64,000 bases of DNA. It comes from Anaerolineales bacterium (GTDB taxonomy: Bacteria > Chloroflexota > Anaerolineae > Anaerolineales > Villigracilaceae). The position numbers and the translations under genes were made by a program. The DNA is taken from assembly GCA_030583905.1 (NCBI GenBank), contig CP129481.1, positions 1,674,001-1,738,000 of the forward strand. Direction: 5' to 3'. The notes beneath the pieces are model-generated. The model did not search any database. It saw nothing but the letters and a program-made list of their open reading frames with translations, and was not told the DNA's origin. Every line of letters starts with the position of its first letter. Positions within the stretch are counted from its first letter, which is position 1. Shown here in pieces: positions 15,361 through 25,300 of this stretch.

Positions 15361-15929
15361 AACTGCCAATTCCAGGCTTGTTTTACGCCAATGACGAAGA
15401 TGAGAAGTCCCAGCACCACGCCGCCGAAGTTACTCAGGAACTCGCTGACCATTTCCCATTGACTGCCGAAGAGATAGCCCAGTCCGCCGTAACCGAGGAT
15501 CCACACGATCTCGCCCGCGGCATCGTAGGTCAGCCATTTTCGGAATGGGTAGCGCGTTGTGCCGGACATCAAGTTGACCGGCAGGGCAATGGCGGTGACG
15601 AGAAACCGTGAGAAGAAAATGGAGAGCGGACCCCATTTGCGAAAGGTCTTCTCGGCTTGTCTCCAGCGGGGAGTATCACTGAAACGGTCCAATACTTTTT
15701 CGCGGGCATAAAATCCGAACGAATAGCTGACAATGTCACCAAGCACCACGCTGACGATGCTGAAAATTGCGGTGGTATGCCACGGCAGGATTCCCTGACG
15801 GGCGAACGCGCCAGCCGCAATCACCAGCACGGTGCATGGCAACGGCACACCCAGTCCGCCGATGAAGACGACGAGCCAGAGCAAAGGCGCGCCAAAATTG
15901 ATGACTTGGGTGAGCAAATATTCAGACAT
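15336..15929 (-). CDS. DedA family membrane protein
   Basis: 197 residues with about five hydrophobic segments. The family hallmarks are visible: PLPCTVLVIAAGAFA near the N-terminus, the GDIVSYSFGFYAR stretch, and FSRFLVTAIALPVNLMSGTTRYPFRKW. DedA/Tvp38-type proteins are linked to lipid transport, including undecaprenyl-phosphate and phosphatidylethanolamine flipping, and to membrane potential; the substrate here is open. It follows the small Pro-rich membrane protein gene by 9 bases, and that gene follows obg, so the three share a transcript. Translation may be coupled, since no SD is evident. Confidence 0.85.
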   Translation of the reverse strand: MSEYLLTQVINFGAPLLWLVVFIGGLGVPLPCTVLVIAAGAFARQGILPWHTTAIFSIVSVVLGDIVSYSFGFYAREKVLDRFSDTPRWRQAEKTFRKWGPLSIFFSRFLVTAIALPVNLMSGTTRYPFRKWLTYDAAGEIVWILGYGGLGYLFGSQWEMVSEFLSNFGGVVLGLLIFVIGVKQAWNWQLKRQQLSE

Positions 15930-15938
15930 GAAGATGTC

Positions 15939-16370
15939 TTATGGCACGGAGGGCGGGGTTGGTGTCAGCGGTGGAATGGGCGTGAGAGGTGGAACAGCTT
16001 CCGGCGGAGGTTGATGCGCAAGGATCGCCGTTTTGACAAGCTCTTCGGCAAGTCCGATCGATTGAGGGAAATACAGTTTATCCAATTCTTCCAGGCTTTT
16101 TCTGCGATTGCCATCTTCGGGAATCCCAAGCGCATCGAAAAGAATCTCCTCAGGCACGCCGTACGTGCGTGAGATGAACGGGATCGTCATCCAGTTGCGG
16201 ATGCGTTCCACGTTGGTTTCGACTTCGCCGTGTTGACGCGGAGGAGGGGGAGTTCCGCCGAATTTTCGGAAAGCGTGAAAAGCGCGCAGACCGAAAAACA
16301 GAATGAACAAACAGCCAAGGACGGTGAACGCGACGATCAGGGCTCGTTTTATTTTGGATCTTTCCGCCAT
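15939..16370 (-). CDS. Small membrane protein of unknown function with a Pro-rich tail
   Basis: 143 residues. One N-terminal membrane helix (about 9-29) is followed by a conserved-looking globular part (about 45-115; RIRNWMTIPFISRTYGVP, then an acidic helix) and a Pro/Thr tail (PPLTPIPPLTPTPPSVP). I do not recognise the family. It sits 6 bases after obg and 9 bases before the DedA gene, which suggests a role at the membrane with DedA. The Pro-rich tail would be extracytoplasmic if the helix is a signal anchor. There is no SD, so translation is probably coupled to obg. Confidence 0.6.
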   Translation of the reverse strand: MAERSKIKRALIVAFTVLGCLFILFFGLRAFHAFRKFGGTPPPPRQHGEVETNVERIRNWMTIPFISRTYGVPEEILFDALGIPEDGNRRKSLEELDKLYFPQSIGLAEELVKTAILAHQPPPEAVPPLTPIPPLTPTPPSVP

Positions 16371-16376
16371 GCAAAA

Positions 16377-17642
16377 TTAATCCTGCCACTCCAGTTCGAA
16401 GTCGCCGATGAACACGGTATCACCTTCCTGCACGCCGGCATTGCGCAGCGCCTCATCCACGCCGAGTTTTTGCATCAGGCGTTGGAAGCGGCGCACCGAG
16501 CCGTGATGTTCCCAATAGGTCATCTTGGCGGCGCGTTCGATGGCAACCCCGGTGACGCGCCACTCGTCGCCGTTCTCGCGATGGATCTCGAATTGATTTG
16601 GATCCACATCCGGTTTGTAGATGGGCAGCGCCTCTTCCTCGCTCAAATCTGGCGGCAGTTCCTGAAGCTTTTTATACGCCTTGAGCAGGACATCGCGTGT
16701 GTTGGTGCGCGCCATTGCGGAAGCGGTGATCAATTCCACTTTTTTCTTTTTGAAACTGGCTTGAACTTCCTTTAAACGCGCCTGCACATCGGGCTGGTCG
16801 ATCTTGTTCAGCACCACCACCTGCGGTTTGCTGCCCAGCTTTGTATCGAACAGCGACAGCTCGGTGTTGATCTGGCTGAAATCCGCCAGCGGGTCTTCGG
16901 ATAATCCGTCGATCATGTGGATGAGCACGCGCGTACGCTGGACATGGCGCAGGAAGTCATGTCCCAGACCGGCACCTTCGTGCGCGCCTTCGATCAATCC
17001 GGGGATGTCCGCCAGTACAACGGTGGTGTCGTCATCGATCTTGGCGACGCCAAGATTTGGTTCCAGCGTTGTAAAGGGATAATCACCGATCTTCGGTTTG
17101 GCATTCGTCAGCACCGAGAGCAGGGTCGATTTCCCGGCGTTGGGCAAGCCGATGATACCGATATCCGCTATCAGTTTGAGTTCGAGGCGCAGAAGTTTTT
17201 CCTCATGAGGCTCGCCGCGCTCCGCCGTGCGCGGGGCTTGATTCCGCGATGTGGCAAAATGCTGATTGCCGCGTCCGCCGCGCCCGCCTTTGCATATGGT
17301 CAATTGCTGACCGGCTTGGGTCAGGTCGCCGAGTAATGCGCCGGTTTCAGCATCATAGATCACAGTGCCGGGCGGCACATGGATGATGAGGTCCTTGCCG
17401 TTGCGCCCGGTCATTTGCGAACCGCCGCCGCCTTTTCCCGGCTCCGCTTCGAACTTCTCATTCGGTCTGAATTTTGACAGCGAATTAAGCGTGGACTTGA
17501 CTTCAAAAATGACGTCGCCGCCTTTGCCGCCGTCGCCGCCGTCGGGTCCGCCGCGCGGTTCGTATTTCTCGCGGCGGAAATGCACCATGCCGTCGCCGCC
17601 TTTGCCTGATCGTACGAAGATGTTTACCTGGTCAATGAACAT
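16377..17642 (-). CDS. obg: GTPase ObgE/CgtA with C-terminal OCT domain
   Basis: 421 residues, longer than the E. coli protein because of a C-terminal OCT domain (about 345-421). The glycine-rich N-terminal Obg fold (GKGGDG, RGGPDGGDGGKGGD), G1 GLPNAGKS, G3 DIPGLIEGAHEGAGLG and G4 NKID are intact. ObgE is a 50S-associated GTPase needed for ribosome assembly and stress control. The ATG at 17642 lies 8 bases downstream of TATAAT and lacks an SD, which implies a leaderless mRNA. Confidence 0.95.
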   Translation of the reverse strand: MFIDQVNIFVRSGKGGDGMVHFRREKYEPRGGPDGGDGGKGGDVIFEVKSTLNSLSKFRPNEKFEAEPGKGGGGSQMTGRNGKDLIIHVPPGTVIYDAETGALLGDLTQAGQQLTICKGGRGGRGNQHFATSRNQAPRTAERGEPHEEKLLRLELKLIADIGIIGLPNAGKSTLLSVLTNAKPKIGDYPFTTLEPNLGVAKIDDDTTVVLADIPGLIEGAHEGAGLGHDFLRHVQRTRVLIHMIDGLSEDPLADFSQINTELSLFDTKLGSKPQVVVLNKIDQPDVQARLKEVQASFKKKKVELITASAMARTNTRDVLLKAYKKLQELPPDLSEEEALPIYKPDVDPNQFEIHRENGDEWRVTGVAIERAAKMTYWEHHGSVRRFQRLMQKLGVDEALRNAGVQEGDTVFIGDFELEWQD

Positions 17643-17649
17643 GGAGAAT

Positions 17650-17655
17650 ATTATA
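17650..17655 (-). promoter_or_regulatory. Minus-strand -10 element of obg (leaderless spacing)
   Basis: TATAAT read on the minus strand (complement of 17650-17655), 8 bases upstream of the obg ATG. No convincing -35 at 16-18 bases. Confidence 0.6.
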
Positions 17656-17722
17656 AACGCTGGAATGCCCGCATACTGACAATACCTGATTTAACTTGAG
17701 ATGCGGCTTTACAAGACAGATC

Positions 17723-17750
17723 TTGAATAGAACAAATTTTCTGATATAAT
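17723..17750 (+). promoter_or_regulatory. Promoter of the DUF1761 gene
   Basis: TTGAAT (17723-17728), 16-base spacer ending in TGA, and TATAAT (17745-17750): a -35 plus extended -10 promoter. The transcript would have a leader of about 43 bases. Confidence 0.7.
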
Positions 17751-17799
17751 ATTCGGAGAGATTGGTGCGCGCCAACTCACTTTAGAAATGGAGGCAGAA

Positions 17800-18219
17800 A
17801 TGGATCTTAATTCTATTAACTGGCTGGCTGTTGTTTTGTGTGTTGTGGCAAGCCTGATCATCGGAAGTACCTGGTTTAGTCCAAAGGTCTTTTTTCCGGC
17901 TTGGATGAAAGCGATCGAGAAGACCGGGATGAGCGATTCCAATGACCGGAATATGGCTCCCGTGATAAGAATATTCGGTCTCACCATATTCGCATCCCTG
18001 GTTCAGGCTGTTTTCATGGGATTGATAGTGAACCTTATGGGGGGTGTGACGCTTGCCTCCGGCGCATTGACGGGCTTTCTCCTATGGCTTGGCTTTGTCG
18101 CCCCATCCAGCTTAACCAACAAGCTATTCGCGGATCGGGTCAAGGCTTGGTATTACGAAGCCGGTAACCATCTCGTCACCTTCGTGATCATGGGCGCGAT
18201 TCATGGCTTGATGGGTTAA
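17800..18219 (+). CDS. DUF1761 family membrane protein
   Basis: 139 residues from ATG 17800. The in-frame ATG at 17788 is unlikely because the GGAGG ribosome-binding site (17790-17794) lies between the two. Four hydrophobic segments and the motifs NWLAVVLCVVASLIIGSTWFSP and AFMGLIVNLMGG-like stretches place it in DUF1761, small integral membrane proteins of unknown function. It is monocistronic between the obg-divergent promoter and a terminator. Confidence 0.8.
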   Translation: MDLNSINWLAVVLCVVASLIIGSTWFSPKVFFPAWMKAIEKTGMSDSNDRNMAPVIRIFGLTIFASLVQAVFMGLIVNLMGGVTLASGALTGFLLWLGFVAPSSLTNKLFADRVKAWYYEAGNHLVTFVIMGAIHGLMG

Positions 18220-18244
18220 GACATATCACCTTGAAGTAAAATAG

Positions 18245-18275
18245 GCGGACGGCGAAAGTCGTCCGCTTTTATTTT
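18245..18275 (+). terminator. Terminator after the DUF1761 gene
   Basis: GCGGACG (18245-18251) pairs with CGTCCGC (18260-18266), followed by TTTTATTTT. The T run directly adjoins the SD of the next gene, so the GNAT-alr operon depends on readthrough or on a promoter I could not place. Confidence 0.8.
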
Positions 18276-18284
18276 GGAGAGAGA

Positions 18285-18728
18285 ATGATCCGTCCATATC
18301 AAGAGAAAGATTTTGAACCCGTCGCCAGATTTTGGTTCGATGCTGTGCAAGTTGCCGAGCCCGAACTTGTCAAGCGTATGAACTATGAGTTTCAAGGTGC
18401 GCGCGAATTTTTTAAGAATGTAATTGTTCCTGAGAACAAAATGTGGGTGTATGAAATCGATCAGAACCCGGTCGGCTTCCTTGCCATGCAAAATGATTTC
18501 ATCGACCGGTTATATGTTCATCCCCAATTCCATCGTCAAGGCATCGGCACGGCGTTGATCGAGTTTGCCAGAACTTTATCGCCAAATCACCTTTGGCTTT
18601 ATACCGACCAAGCCAATAAAATGTCCCGCGCCTTTTACGAAAAGAACGGATTCATCGCTGAAAAATTTGGTGTCAGCCCGCCGCCCGAGTCCGAGCCTGA
18701 TGTGGAATATCATTGGTACTCAAAATAA
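18285..18728 (+). CDS. GNAT family N-acetyltransferase
   Basis: 147 residues. The acetyl-CoA pyrophosphate loop VHPQFHRQGIGTALI (motif A, R/QxxGxG/A type) and the downstream AFYEKNGF segment (motif B) identify the GNAT fold. The acceptor is unknown. SD GGAGAGAG lies immediately before the ATG. The stop is 1 base before the start of alr, so the two are translationally linked and the acetyltransferase could act in cell-wall or amino acid metabolism; that link is inference from position only. Confidence 0.85.
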   Translation: MIRPYQEKDFEPVARFWFDAVQVAEPELVKRMNYEFQGAREFFKNVIVPENKMWVYEIDQNPVGFLAMQNDFIDRLYVHPQFHRQGIGTALIEFARTLSPNHLWLYTDQANKMSRAFYEKNGFIAEKFGVSPPPESEPDVEYHWYSK

Positions 18729-18729
18729 T

Positions 18730-19833
18730 ATGCGCCCCACCTGTTTGGAAATCAACCTCCCTCAACTCAAGCAAAACCTTGACGCCATTCGCGCGCATGT
18801 AAACGGTGCGAAGGTCATGCCGATGGTCAAGGCGAATGCCTACGGTCATGGCGTGGATGGTGTCGCGCCGTTCATCGAACCGTATGTGGATTACTTCGGC
18901 GTCGCGATTGTTGAGGAGGGAATCCATCTTCGCAACTTGGGGATCAAGAAACCGATCCTCGTCGCAGGCGGGACATTGATCGAGCAATTGCCATTATTTT
19001 TGGAACATGATCTGACGCTCACCGCTTCTTCTCCAGACCTGTTAACTGCTGCTGACCATTTGGCAGGGTCTTCGGGGAAGCGGTTGACTGTCCATCTGAA
19101 AATTGACACAGGCATGGAGCGGATCGGTGTCCACGAATATGAAGCCGAAGAATTTCTGCGTCAGTCGCTTTCGTGTCGCCACTTGGTTGTTGATGGCGTT
19201 TATACTCATCTTGCAAACTCGGAGGTCGTTGACAAAAAGTATTCGCTTCTCCAGCTCGAGCGTTTTCAAGAAGTCCTGCGTTTCTACGAGAAAAACAGCC
19301 TGCCGGCTCCCCTGCGCCACGTTTGCAATTCGGGCGGAATTGTCAATGTGCCCGAAGCGCATTTTGACATGGTTCGTCCCGGCGTGTTGTTCTACGGCAT
19401 TTATCCCGGGCGCGAGATGGAACACAAAGTGGATGTAAAAACAGCGGCAACATGGCGCTCGAAAGTGGCATACAGCAAGATCACCCAGCCCGGGCGGAGT
19501 GTCAGTTATGGGTCGTTGTGGCAGGTGGAAGGGAGTCCGAAGCGCATTGTCACCATCCCATGCGGCTACGCGGACGGTTACTTCCGCCGTATGACCAATC
19601 GTGCACAGGTTGTCATCAACGGAAAGAAATATCCGCAGGTGGGGCGCATCTGTATGGATCAGTTCATGGTCAATGTGGGGGATGATGATGTGAAGGTGGG
19701 GGATGATGTGATTTTACTGGGCGGTGGTATAACACCCGAAGAACTGGCGGACTGGACAGGCACGAACGAATATGAGGTGATGACGAATATTAACGCGCGT
19801 GTGCCGAGAGTGTTCGTGGGTGCGGTACAATAG
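18730..19833 (+). CDS. alr: Alanine racemase (PLP-dependent)
   Basis: 367 residues from ATG 18730; the frame is open further upstream inside the GNAT gene, but homology begins at MRPTCLEINLPQLKQNL. The PLP-binding lysine is K34 in MVKANAYGHG; the opposite-face catalytic tyrosine is in SVSYGSLW, and VGRICMDQFMV is the C-terminal substrate motif. The enzyme converts L-alanine to D-alanine for peptidoglycan. Its presence beside lspA and lgt, with an M23 peptidase elsewhere in the window, argues that this organism makes peptidoglycan. Confidence 0.95.
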   Translation: MRPTCLEINLPQLKQNLDAIRAHVNGAKVMPMVKANAYGHGVDGVAPFIEPYVDYFGVAIVEEGIHLRNLGIKKPILVAGGTLIEQLPLFLEHDLTLTASSPDLLTAADHLAGSSGKRLTVHLKIDTGMERIGVHEYEAEEFLRQSLSCRHLVVDGVYTHLANSEVVDKKYSLLQLERFQEVLRFYEKNSLPAPLRHVCNSGGIVNVPEAHFDMVRPGVLFYGIYPGREMEHKVDVKTAATWRSKVAYSKITQPGRSVSYGSLWQVEGSPKRIVTIPCGYADGYFRRMTNRAQVVINGKKYPQVGRICMDQFMVNVGDDDVKVGDDVILLGGGITPEELADWTGTNEYEVMTNINARVPRVFVGAVQ

Positions 19834-19862
19834 GTGCACTATTTTTGAAGTTGAGGTGAGAG

Positions 19863-20417
19863 TTGAGTTCACGAGTTAAAGATTATTTGATGCTGTTCAG
19901 TGTGGCGGGCACGATCATTGCGCTCGATCAATGGACGAAGTGGCTGGTGCGCGAGAATATTGAGCTCGGCGGTCAATGGCTGCCGGAATGGCTGGCATGG
20001 CTCAGCCCGTATGCGCGGTTTGTGCATTGGTATAACAGCGGTGCGGCGTTCGGCATGTTCCAGAATGGGAACATGGTGTTCACGATCCTTGCGTTCATTG
20101 TGATCGGCGCGATCATCTATTATTTCCCGCTTGTTGAAAACGAAGATTGGACGTTGAAATTGGCGATGGGATTGCAACTTGCGGGCGCGGCGGGGAACTT
20201 GATCGACCGCCTGATGATGGCTAAGGTCACGGATTTCATTTCGATCGGGACGTTCCCGGTTTTCAACATTGCTGATGCCAGCATCAGCGTTGGGGTGGTT
20301 GTCCTCCTGTTTGGGGTGTGGCTGAAGGAACGCAAGGAAAAGAAGTTGGCGGCTGAGAAGGCGGCAGACGACCAATCCTTCGATAATAAAGACCAGATCT
20401 CTGTGAGCAGTGAGTAA
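19863..20417 (+). CDS. lspA: Signal peptidase II (prolipoprotein signal peptidase)
   Basis: 184 residues with a TTG start preceded by GAGGTGAG. Four membrane helices and the two catalytic aspartate motifs, AAGNLIDRL and FNIADASI, are present, together with HWYNSGAAFG. It removes lipoprotein signal peptides after Lgt has added the diacylglyceryl group; lgt is also in this window (33648). A charged cytoplasmic tail of about 25 residues (KERKEKKLAAEK) follows the last helix. The stop is 2 bases before the rluD start. Confidence 0.95.
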   Translation: MSSRVKDYLMLFSVAGTIIALDQWTKWLVRENIELGGQWLPEWLAWLSPYARFVHWYNSGAAFGMFQNGNMVFTILAFIVIGAIIYYFPLVENEDWTLKLAMGLQLAGAAGNLIDRLMMAKVTDFISIGTFPVFNIADASISVGVVVLLFGVWLKERKEKKLAAEKAADDQSFDNKDQISVSSE

Positions 20418-20419
20418 AT

Positions 20420-21346
20420 GTGAGTGACCGGATCGAACGATTTACATTCGAAGGGGGAAAAGCGGAACGCCTCGATAAATTCCTCGTAACCTGTTTGCCT
20501 GAGTTTTCCCGCGCGCGGTTGCAGGGTTTGATCGCGGATGGATTTGTTTCCGTGAACGGTGTCCTTGCGAAGAAATCGGGACAGATGCTGGAGCCGGGGG
20601 GTGAGATCGAAGTGCGCATCCCCCCGCCTGTGCCAAGCGGGTTGACCGGCGAGGATATTCCGCTCGATATTATTTTTGAGAACGACGACCTAATCGTGGT
20701 CAACAAACCTGCGGGGATGGTCGTGCATCCAGCCGCGGGTCATGCTTCGGGAACGCTGGTCAATGCGGTGTTGGGCTACGATCCTGATCTGGAGGGGATA
20801 GGCGGCGAGGAACGTCCCGGGCTTGTGCATCGCCTCGATAAAGAGACCTCGGGCTTGATCATCCTTGCAAAGAACGAACGCGCGCACAATTGGCTTCAGG
20901 ATCAATTCCGCTTGCGGACGGTCGAGAAGACGTATCTTGCGCTGGTGGATGGCAAGCCGCCCACACCCGCGGGACGGGTGGAAGCGGCAATTGGGCGTGA
21001 CCAAAAACAGCGTAAGAAAATGGCAGTTGTTTCACCAGGCAAGGGGCGCGAGGCGGTCAGTGAATATAAAACGCTTGAAGCCTTCAAGGAGCATACGCTT
21101 TTGGAGTTCCATCCGTTAACGGGGCGCACTCATCAAATCAGGCTGCATTGCGCGTTTTTGGGTTGTCCCATTGTGGGGGATTCGATATACGGCAGGAGAA
21201 ATCCCAGCGTGAATATTGACAGGCACTTCCTGCATGCCTATCGTTTGAAGATCCTTTTACCGGACGAAAAAGAACCAAGAACATTCGAGGCGGAATTGCC
21301 GGATGAGTTAAAAAATGCTCTTGAAGAGGTAAAGCGATATGAATGA
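20420..21346 (+). CDS. RluD/RluC-like 23S rRNA pseudouridine synthase
   Basis: 308 residues with a GTG start. An N-terminal S4 RNA-binding domain ([22 protein letters not shown]) precedes the catalytic domain with the HRLDKETSG motif (catalytic Asp) and [17 protein letters not shown]. RluD-type enzymes modify helix 69 of 23S rRNA; RluA-family members with S4 domains overlap in sequence, so the exact site is not certain. It overlaps the next gene by 8 bases and follows lspA by 2 bases, as in many bacteria (lspA-rluD). Confidence 0.9.
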   Translation: MSDRIERFTFEGGKAERLDKFLVTCLPEFSRARLQGLIADGFVSVNGVLAKKSGQMLEPGGEIEVRIPPPVPSGLTGEDIPLDIIFENDDLIVVNKPAGMVVHPAAGHASGTLVNAVLGYDPDLEGIGGEERPGLVHRLDKETSGLIILAKNERAHNWLQDQFRLRTVEKTYLALVDGKPPTPAGRVEAAIGRDQKQRKKMAVVSPGKGREAVSEYKTLEAFKEHTLLEFHPLTGRTHQIRLHCAFLGCPIVGDSIYGRRNPSVNIDRHFLHAYRLKILLPDEKEPRTFEAELPDELKNALEEVKRYE

Positions 21347-22382
21347 AATGGATTTTGTCGATCTACGTTCCGATACTGTCACCAAGCCGACGCCCGAAAT
21401 GCGCGAAGCAATGGCGGAGGCGGAAGTTGGCGATGACGTGTATATGGACGACCCCACTGTCAACGCGCTGCAGGAGAAAGCCGCCGCAATGCTCGGCAAG
21501 GAAGATTCGCTTTTTGTCCCTTCAGGCACGATGGGCAACCTGCTCGCTCTTCTCGTCCACTGCCAGCGCGGGGATGAGGTCATTGTTGGGGATAAATCGC
21601 ATATTTACATGAATGAAGCAGGCGGGATGTCTGCGCTGGGCGGGATTCACCCGCGCCCGGTGCTGAATCAACGCGATGGCACGCTCCTGCTCGACGACAT
21701 TCGCGCCTCGATCCAGACCGAGGATGTGCACCACACCATTACACGACTCATTTGCATCGAGAACACGCAGAACGTGTGCGGCGGCGTCCCGTTGAGCGTG
21801 GAATACACGGCGCAGGTGGGGGAGATCGCAAAAGCGAACGGATTGTCCTTTCATATTGACGGCGCGCGGATTTTCAACGCGGCGGCGGCTTTGAATGTGG
21901 ATGTGAAAGAGTTAGTCGCGCCAGCGGATTCGATCATGTTCTGCTTGAGCAAGGGATTGGTCGCGCCGGTCGGTTCGATGCTGGTCGGGACGAGGAAGTT
22001 CATCGCGCGGGCGCGTCACTTGCGGAAGATGCTGGGCGGAGGGATGCGTCAGGTAGGAGTGCTGGCGGCGGCGGGGTTGATCTCGCTGGAAAAAATGTCG
22101 AAGCGGCTTGGGCAGGACCACGCCCGGGCGAAGAATCTGTATGAGGGATTGAAACCAGTTTCGGGATTAAGACTCGATGCGAGTCCTGCGTCCAATATGG
22201 TGTATTTCGACCTGGCGGAGCACATCTCATTGACCGAGAATCAGATCATCGAGGAAATGAGAAAGTTCGGCGTGCTGGTGGATTGGTCAGGTCCGCGTCG
22301 TTTCCGATTGGTGACGCATTATTGGGTGGACGATGCCGGGGTGGAGAAGACGGTGAAGGGCTTTAAGGAAGTGTTGGGGTAA
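21339..22382 (+). CDS. ltaE: Low-specificity L-threonine aldolase
   Basis: 347 residues. Family markers: [14 protein letters not shown] at the N-terminus, [12 protein letters not shown], the cofactor region SGTMGN and the PLP lysine in MFCLSKGL. The enzyme cleaves L-threonine and L-allo-threonine to glycine and acetaldehyde. The start overlaps the end of the pseudouridine synthase gene, so translation is coupled. It is the last gene of the GNAT-alr-lspA-rluD-ltaE run and converges with the HD-GYP gene with only 5 bases between stops. Confidence 0.92.
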   Translation: MNEMDFVDLRSDTVTKPTPEMREAMAEAEVGDDVYMDDPTVNALQEKAAAMLGKEDSLFVPSGTMGNLLALLVHCQRGDEVIVGDKSHIYMNEAGGMSALGGIHPRPVLNQRDGTLLLDDIRASIQTEDVHHTITRLICIENTQNVCGGVPLSVEYTAQVGEIAKANGLSFHIDGARIFNAAAALNVDVKELVAPADSIMFCLSKGLVAPVGSMLVGTRKFIARARHLRKMLGGGMRQVGVLAAAGLISLEKMSKRLGQDHARAKNLYEGLKPVSGLRLDASPASNMVYFDLAEHISLTENQIIEEMRKFGVLVDWSGPRRFRLVTHYWVDDAGVEKTVKGFKEVLG

Positions 22383-22387
22383 CCGCA

Positions 22388-25300
22388 CTACGCCTCGCTG
22401 CGGATGCGGTGATCGGTTGTGTCGTTCGTGAGCAGTTCATCGAAAACTTGGACGATGTTCGGATCGAACAGGATGTTTGCCTGTTCGCGGATGTATTGAA
22501 GCGCTTCAGCGTCTGAGATCTTTTGGCGGTATGGGCGGTTGCTGGTGAGCGCGTCGAAGGCATCTACAATGGAAAAGAGACGCGCCAAGTGGGGGATCTT
22601 TTCACCCGCCAGTCCGCTGGGATAACCCGTACCGTCCCAACGCTCCTGATGGTGTCGGATGAGGGGGATGGTGTCTTCAAGGAACGGAATCCCTTCGACA
22701 ATTCTTGCTCCAATATCCGGGTGGAGTTTCATGATCTCCCATTCCTCATCATTCAATGGACCCGGTTTGTGAAGGATGGCATCGCTGACGCCGATCTTGC
22801 CGATGTCATGCAGGAGCGATCCGCGTTCCAAGACTTTTAACTCATCGTGAGAATAGCCAAGCGCTTCTCCCAGCCTCACTGCCAGTTGACTGACGCGGAT
22901 GCTGTGTCCCTCGGTTTCGCTATCGCGGGCGTCCAGCGCGGAAATGAGCGATGCCAGGGTCTGATCGTAGGTCGACTCGAGCATGATGTACGCGGCTTTG
23001 ATCTCCGCCGCCTGCCGGCGGGATTCCACCAGCAAAAGTGACCGTTCCAGCGCGATCGCGGCTTGGTTGACAAGTGCCTGCAGATCGTTCGGGTTGGTTG
23101 CTTCATTGTGGTTCGGGTCGTCGATGGTGTCCATCCACAACGCACCATATTTTTGGATTGGAGTCTGGATTGGCATACAGGTGCGGCTTACGGAAAGTCC
23201 CTGCGAGAAGTAGATCAACTGCCCGGAATCCATTGCATCCTGAATGAGTTTCATTGGGTGGGATGTATTGCCGTTCTTCTCATTCGACTCTGAGATGATT
23301 GTCTCTGCAGCGATGCTCCCATCCTTGTTCAACAATACGATCCCCGTCGTAATACTTTTTGCCAGTTTGTGCGCGGTCTGTGCAATATCCGAAACGGCTT
23401 CCTGCACGTTCTCTGCCTGAATGATCTGGTTGCTTAATCGATAGAGCAGGGATGTGATCCGCAGGGACGCGCGCAATTCCTGCTGAAGCCACGTACTTTC
23501 GAAAGCGCCGGCAGTTTGTATGGCAAGCAGTTCCGCCAGAGCTTCGTCGTTCTCCGTAAAAAATACCTCATTCTGTTTTCCAAATGCAAGCACGACGCCG
23601 ATGTTCATGCGGTGCCAGCGGATCGGAATGGCAAGCATGCTGCGCAAGCCGGCATTGTCAATAACGAGGTGCGATGTGCTGGTGAATTTTCTTACATCCC
23701 TCACGCGGAATGGCTGCGCCGCCTGAAATGCCGTCTGGATCAGATTCTCGGAATTACCCGAACTTTCCAGTGATTCCAGCAATTGCGGCGCATTGCCGGA
23801 GGATGCGCTCTGGATGAAATTTCGTTCCTGGCCCAACTGGATGTGGACGAACGTGAACCTCGCCTGCAGGATTTCCCTCGCTATGGATGCCACTTCCTGC
23901 GCCGTCGAACCCGGTTCAACCATAGCCGACAATTGACTCCCAGCCTGGATCAGGTTCATCAGCCGCTGGTGATATCCCGAACGCTCCCACGCGCGCGTCA
24001 ATTCCGCAGCCACAGCCTCCGCGAGACCGATGTCGATGCTGCTGAAGGCATTTGGATGTTCGCTGGCTAATGAGATCGCACCGTTGACATGTCCGTTGAA
24101 GATCAACGGAATCACCAGCGCGGATTGGTTTGTCTCTCCTTCAAAACGGATGTAATCTGCATCCAATTTTATGTCATTGATGATCTGGGTTTTTCGTTGG
24201 CGAAAGGCACGCCCGATCACACCCTGCGTAACGCTTTGCCTGTACCCGGATGGGATCAAGCTGGTCTGATGTCCCGTTGCGGCGAGCAGCATGAATTCTT
24301 TCCGCTCCGCCTCATGCAGATAGATCGTGGCGAGCGAACAGTTCAGCGCGCGTTCCAGCGTGTTAATAGCCAGTTGCGCCGCAACTGGCTGATCCAGTTG
24401 ATTTTCCAATTGCTGGCTCAACTCCAATAACAGAACCAATTGCGCATTGCGTTTCTTTTCATTGGTCAGGCGTCGCTCCAGCGCGTTGATCTGGTCCATC
24501 TGGGCGCTCAAGCGGATCTGTATGCTCTTACGGGTCATCATGAAAGGCTTGATGTATTTCTCAAGCCGCGCACTCCACAAGGACAGATGCCCGCCATCTT
24601 CTTCTTCCAGCCGCGCTGCGTCCTCATCGGTTTTGGTCAGCTCTTGCATCAGTCCATTGATGGTCGAGATGATGGTAAAGACTTCATAATAGACCACCAC
24701 GGTCACGAGCGTGAAAAACAAGAACGCTGCTTCGCGTGCGGTCACAATGGGAACGAACATGCCGGTATCCATATAGTCCAGCACGAACAGAAGTGCGCTG
24801 AGGAAGATTAGCAGAGTTAATTCGATTGTCGCTGCGATTATCGTAACCCTGCGCCCCAGCACGTCACTTTCCGGCGCGCTAAAACTTCCCCACGGCAGGA
24901 AATCATGCAGTAGGATCATACCGATCACTACCGCAGGCACGATCAGGTTTGCCCCATATGCGGAAGGAATGAACATCACACACCATGCCAGCCATGGAAG
25001 CGCTTGCAGTTTTAAGAGTATTTTCCTGTATCGCAAGGTTGGGATGAAATTTGCGCTTGTCCCTAGAAATGTCGCCAGGAGAAAACCAATTGCAAGATGG
25101 GGTGTGTAAGCGGGAAAGCCGAATTGCATTTGGTTGATGTATGAAATTGCAAGATAGATCCCCGTCACAAACCCGAGCAGGTTGAATGTTGTATTCAGCA
25201 GGTCAATCTGTGGGAAGCGATTGCTTAATGAAAGGAATATAGTCACCTGCACAACGGCTGCCAGAAGAAGTACTGCGCCTTCCACAAAATATCCGGTTTG

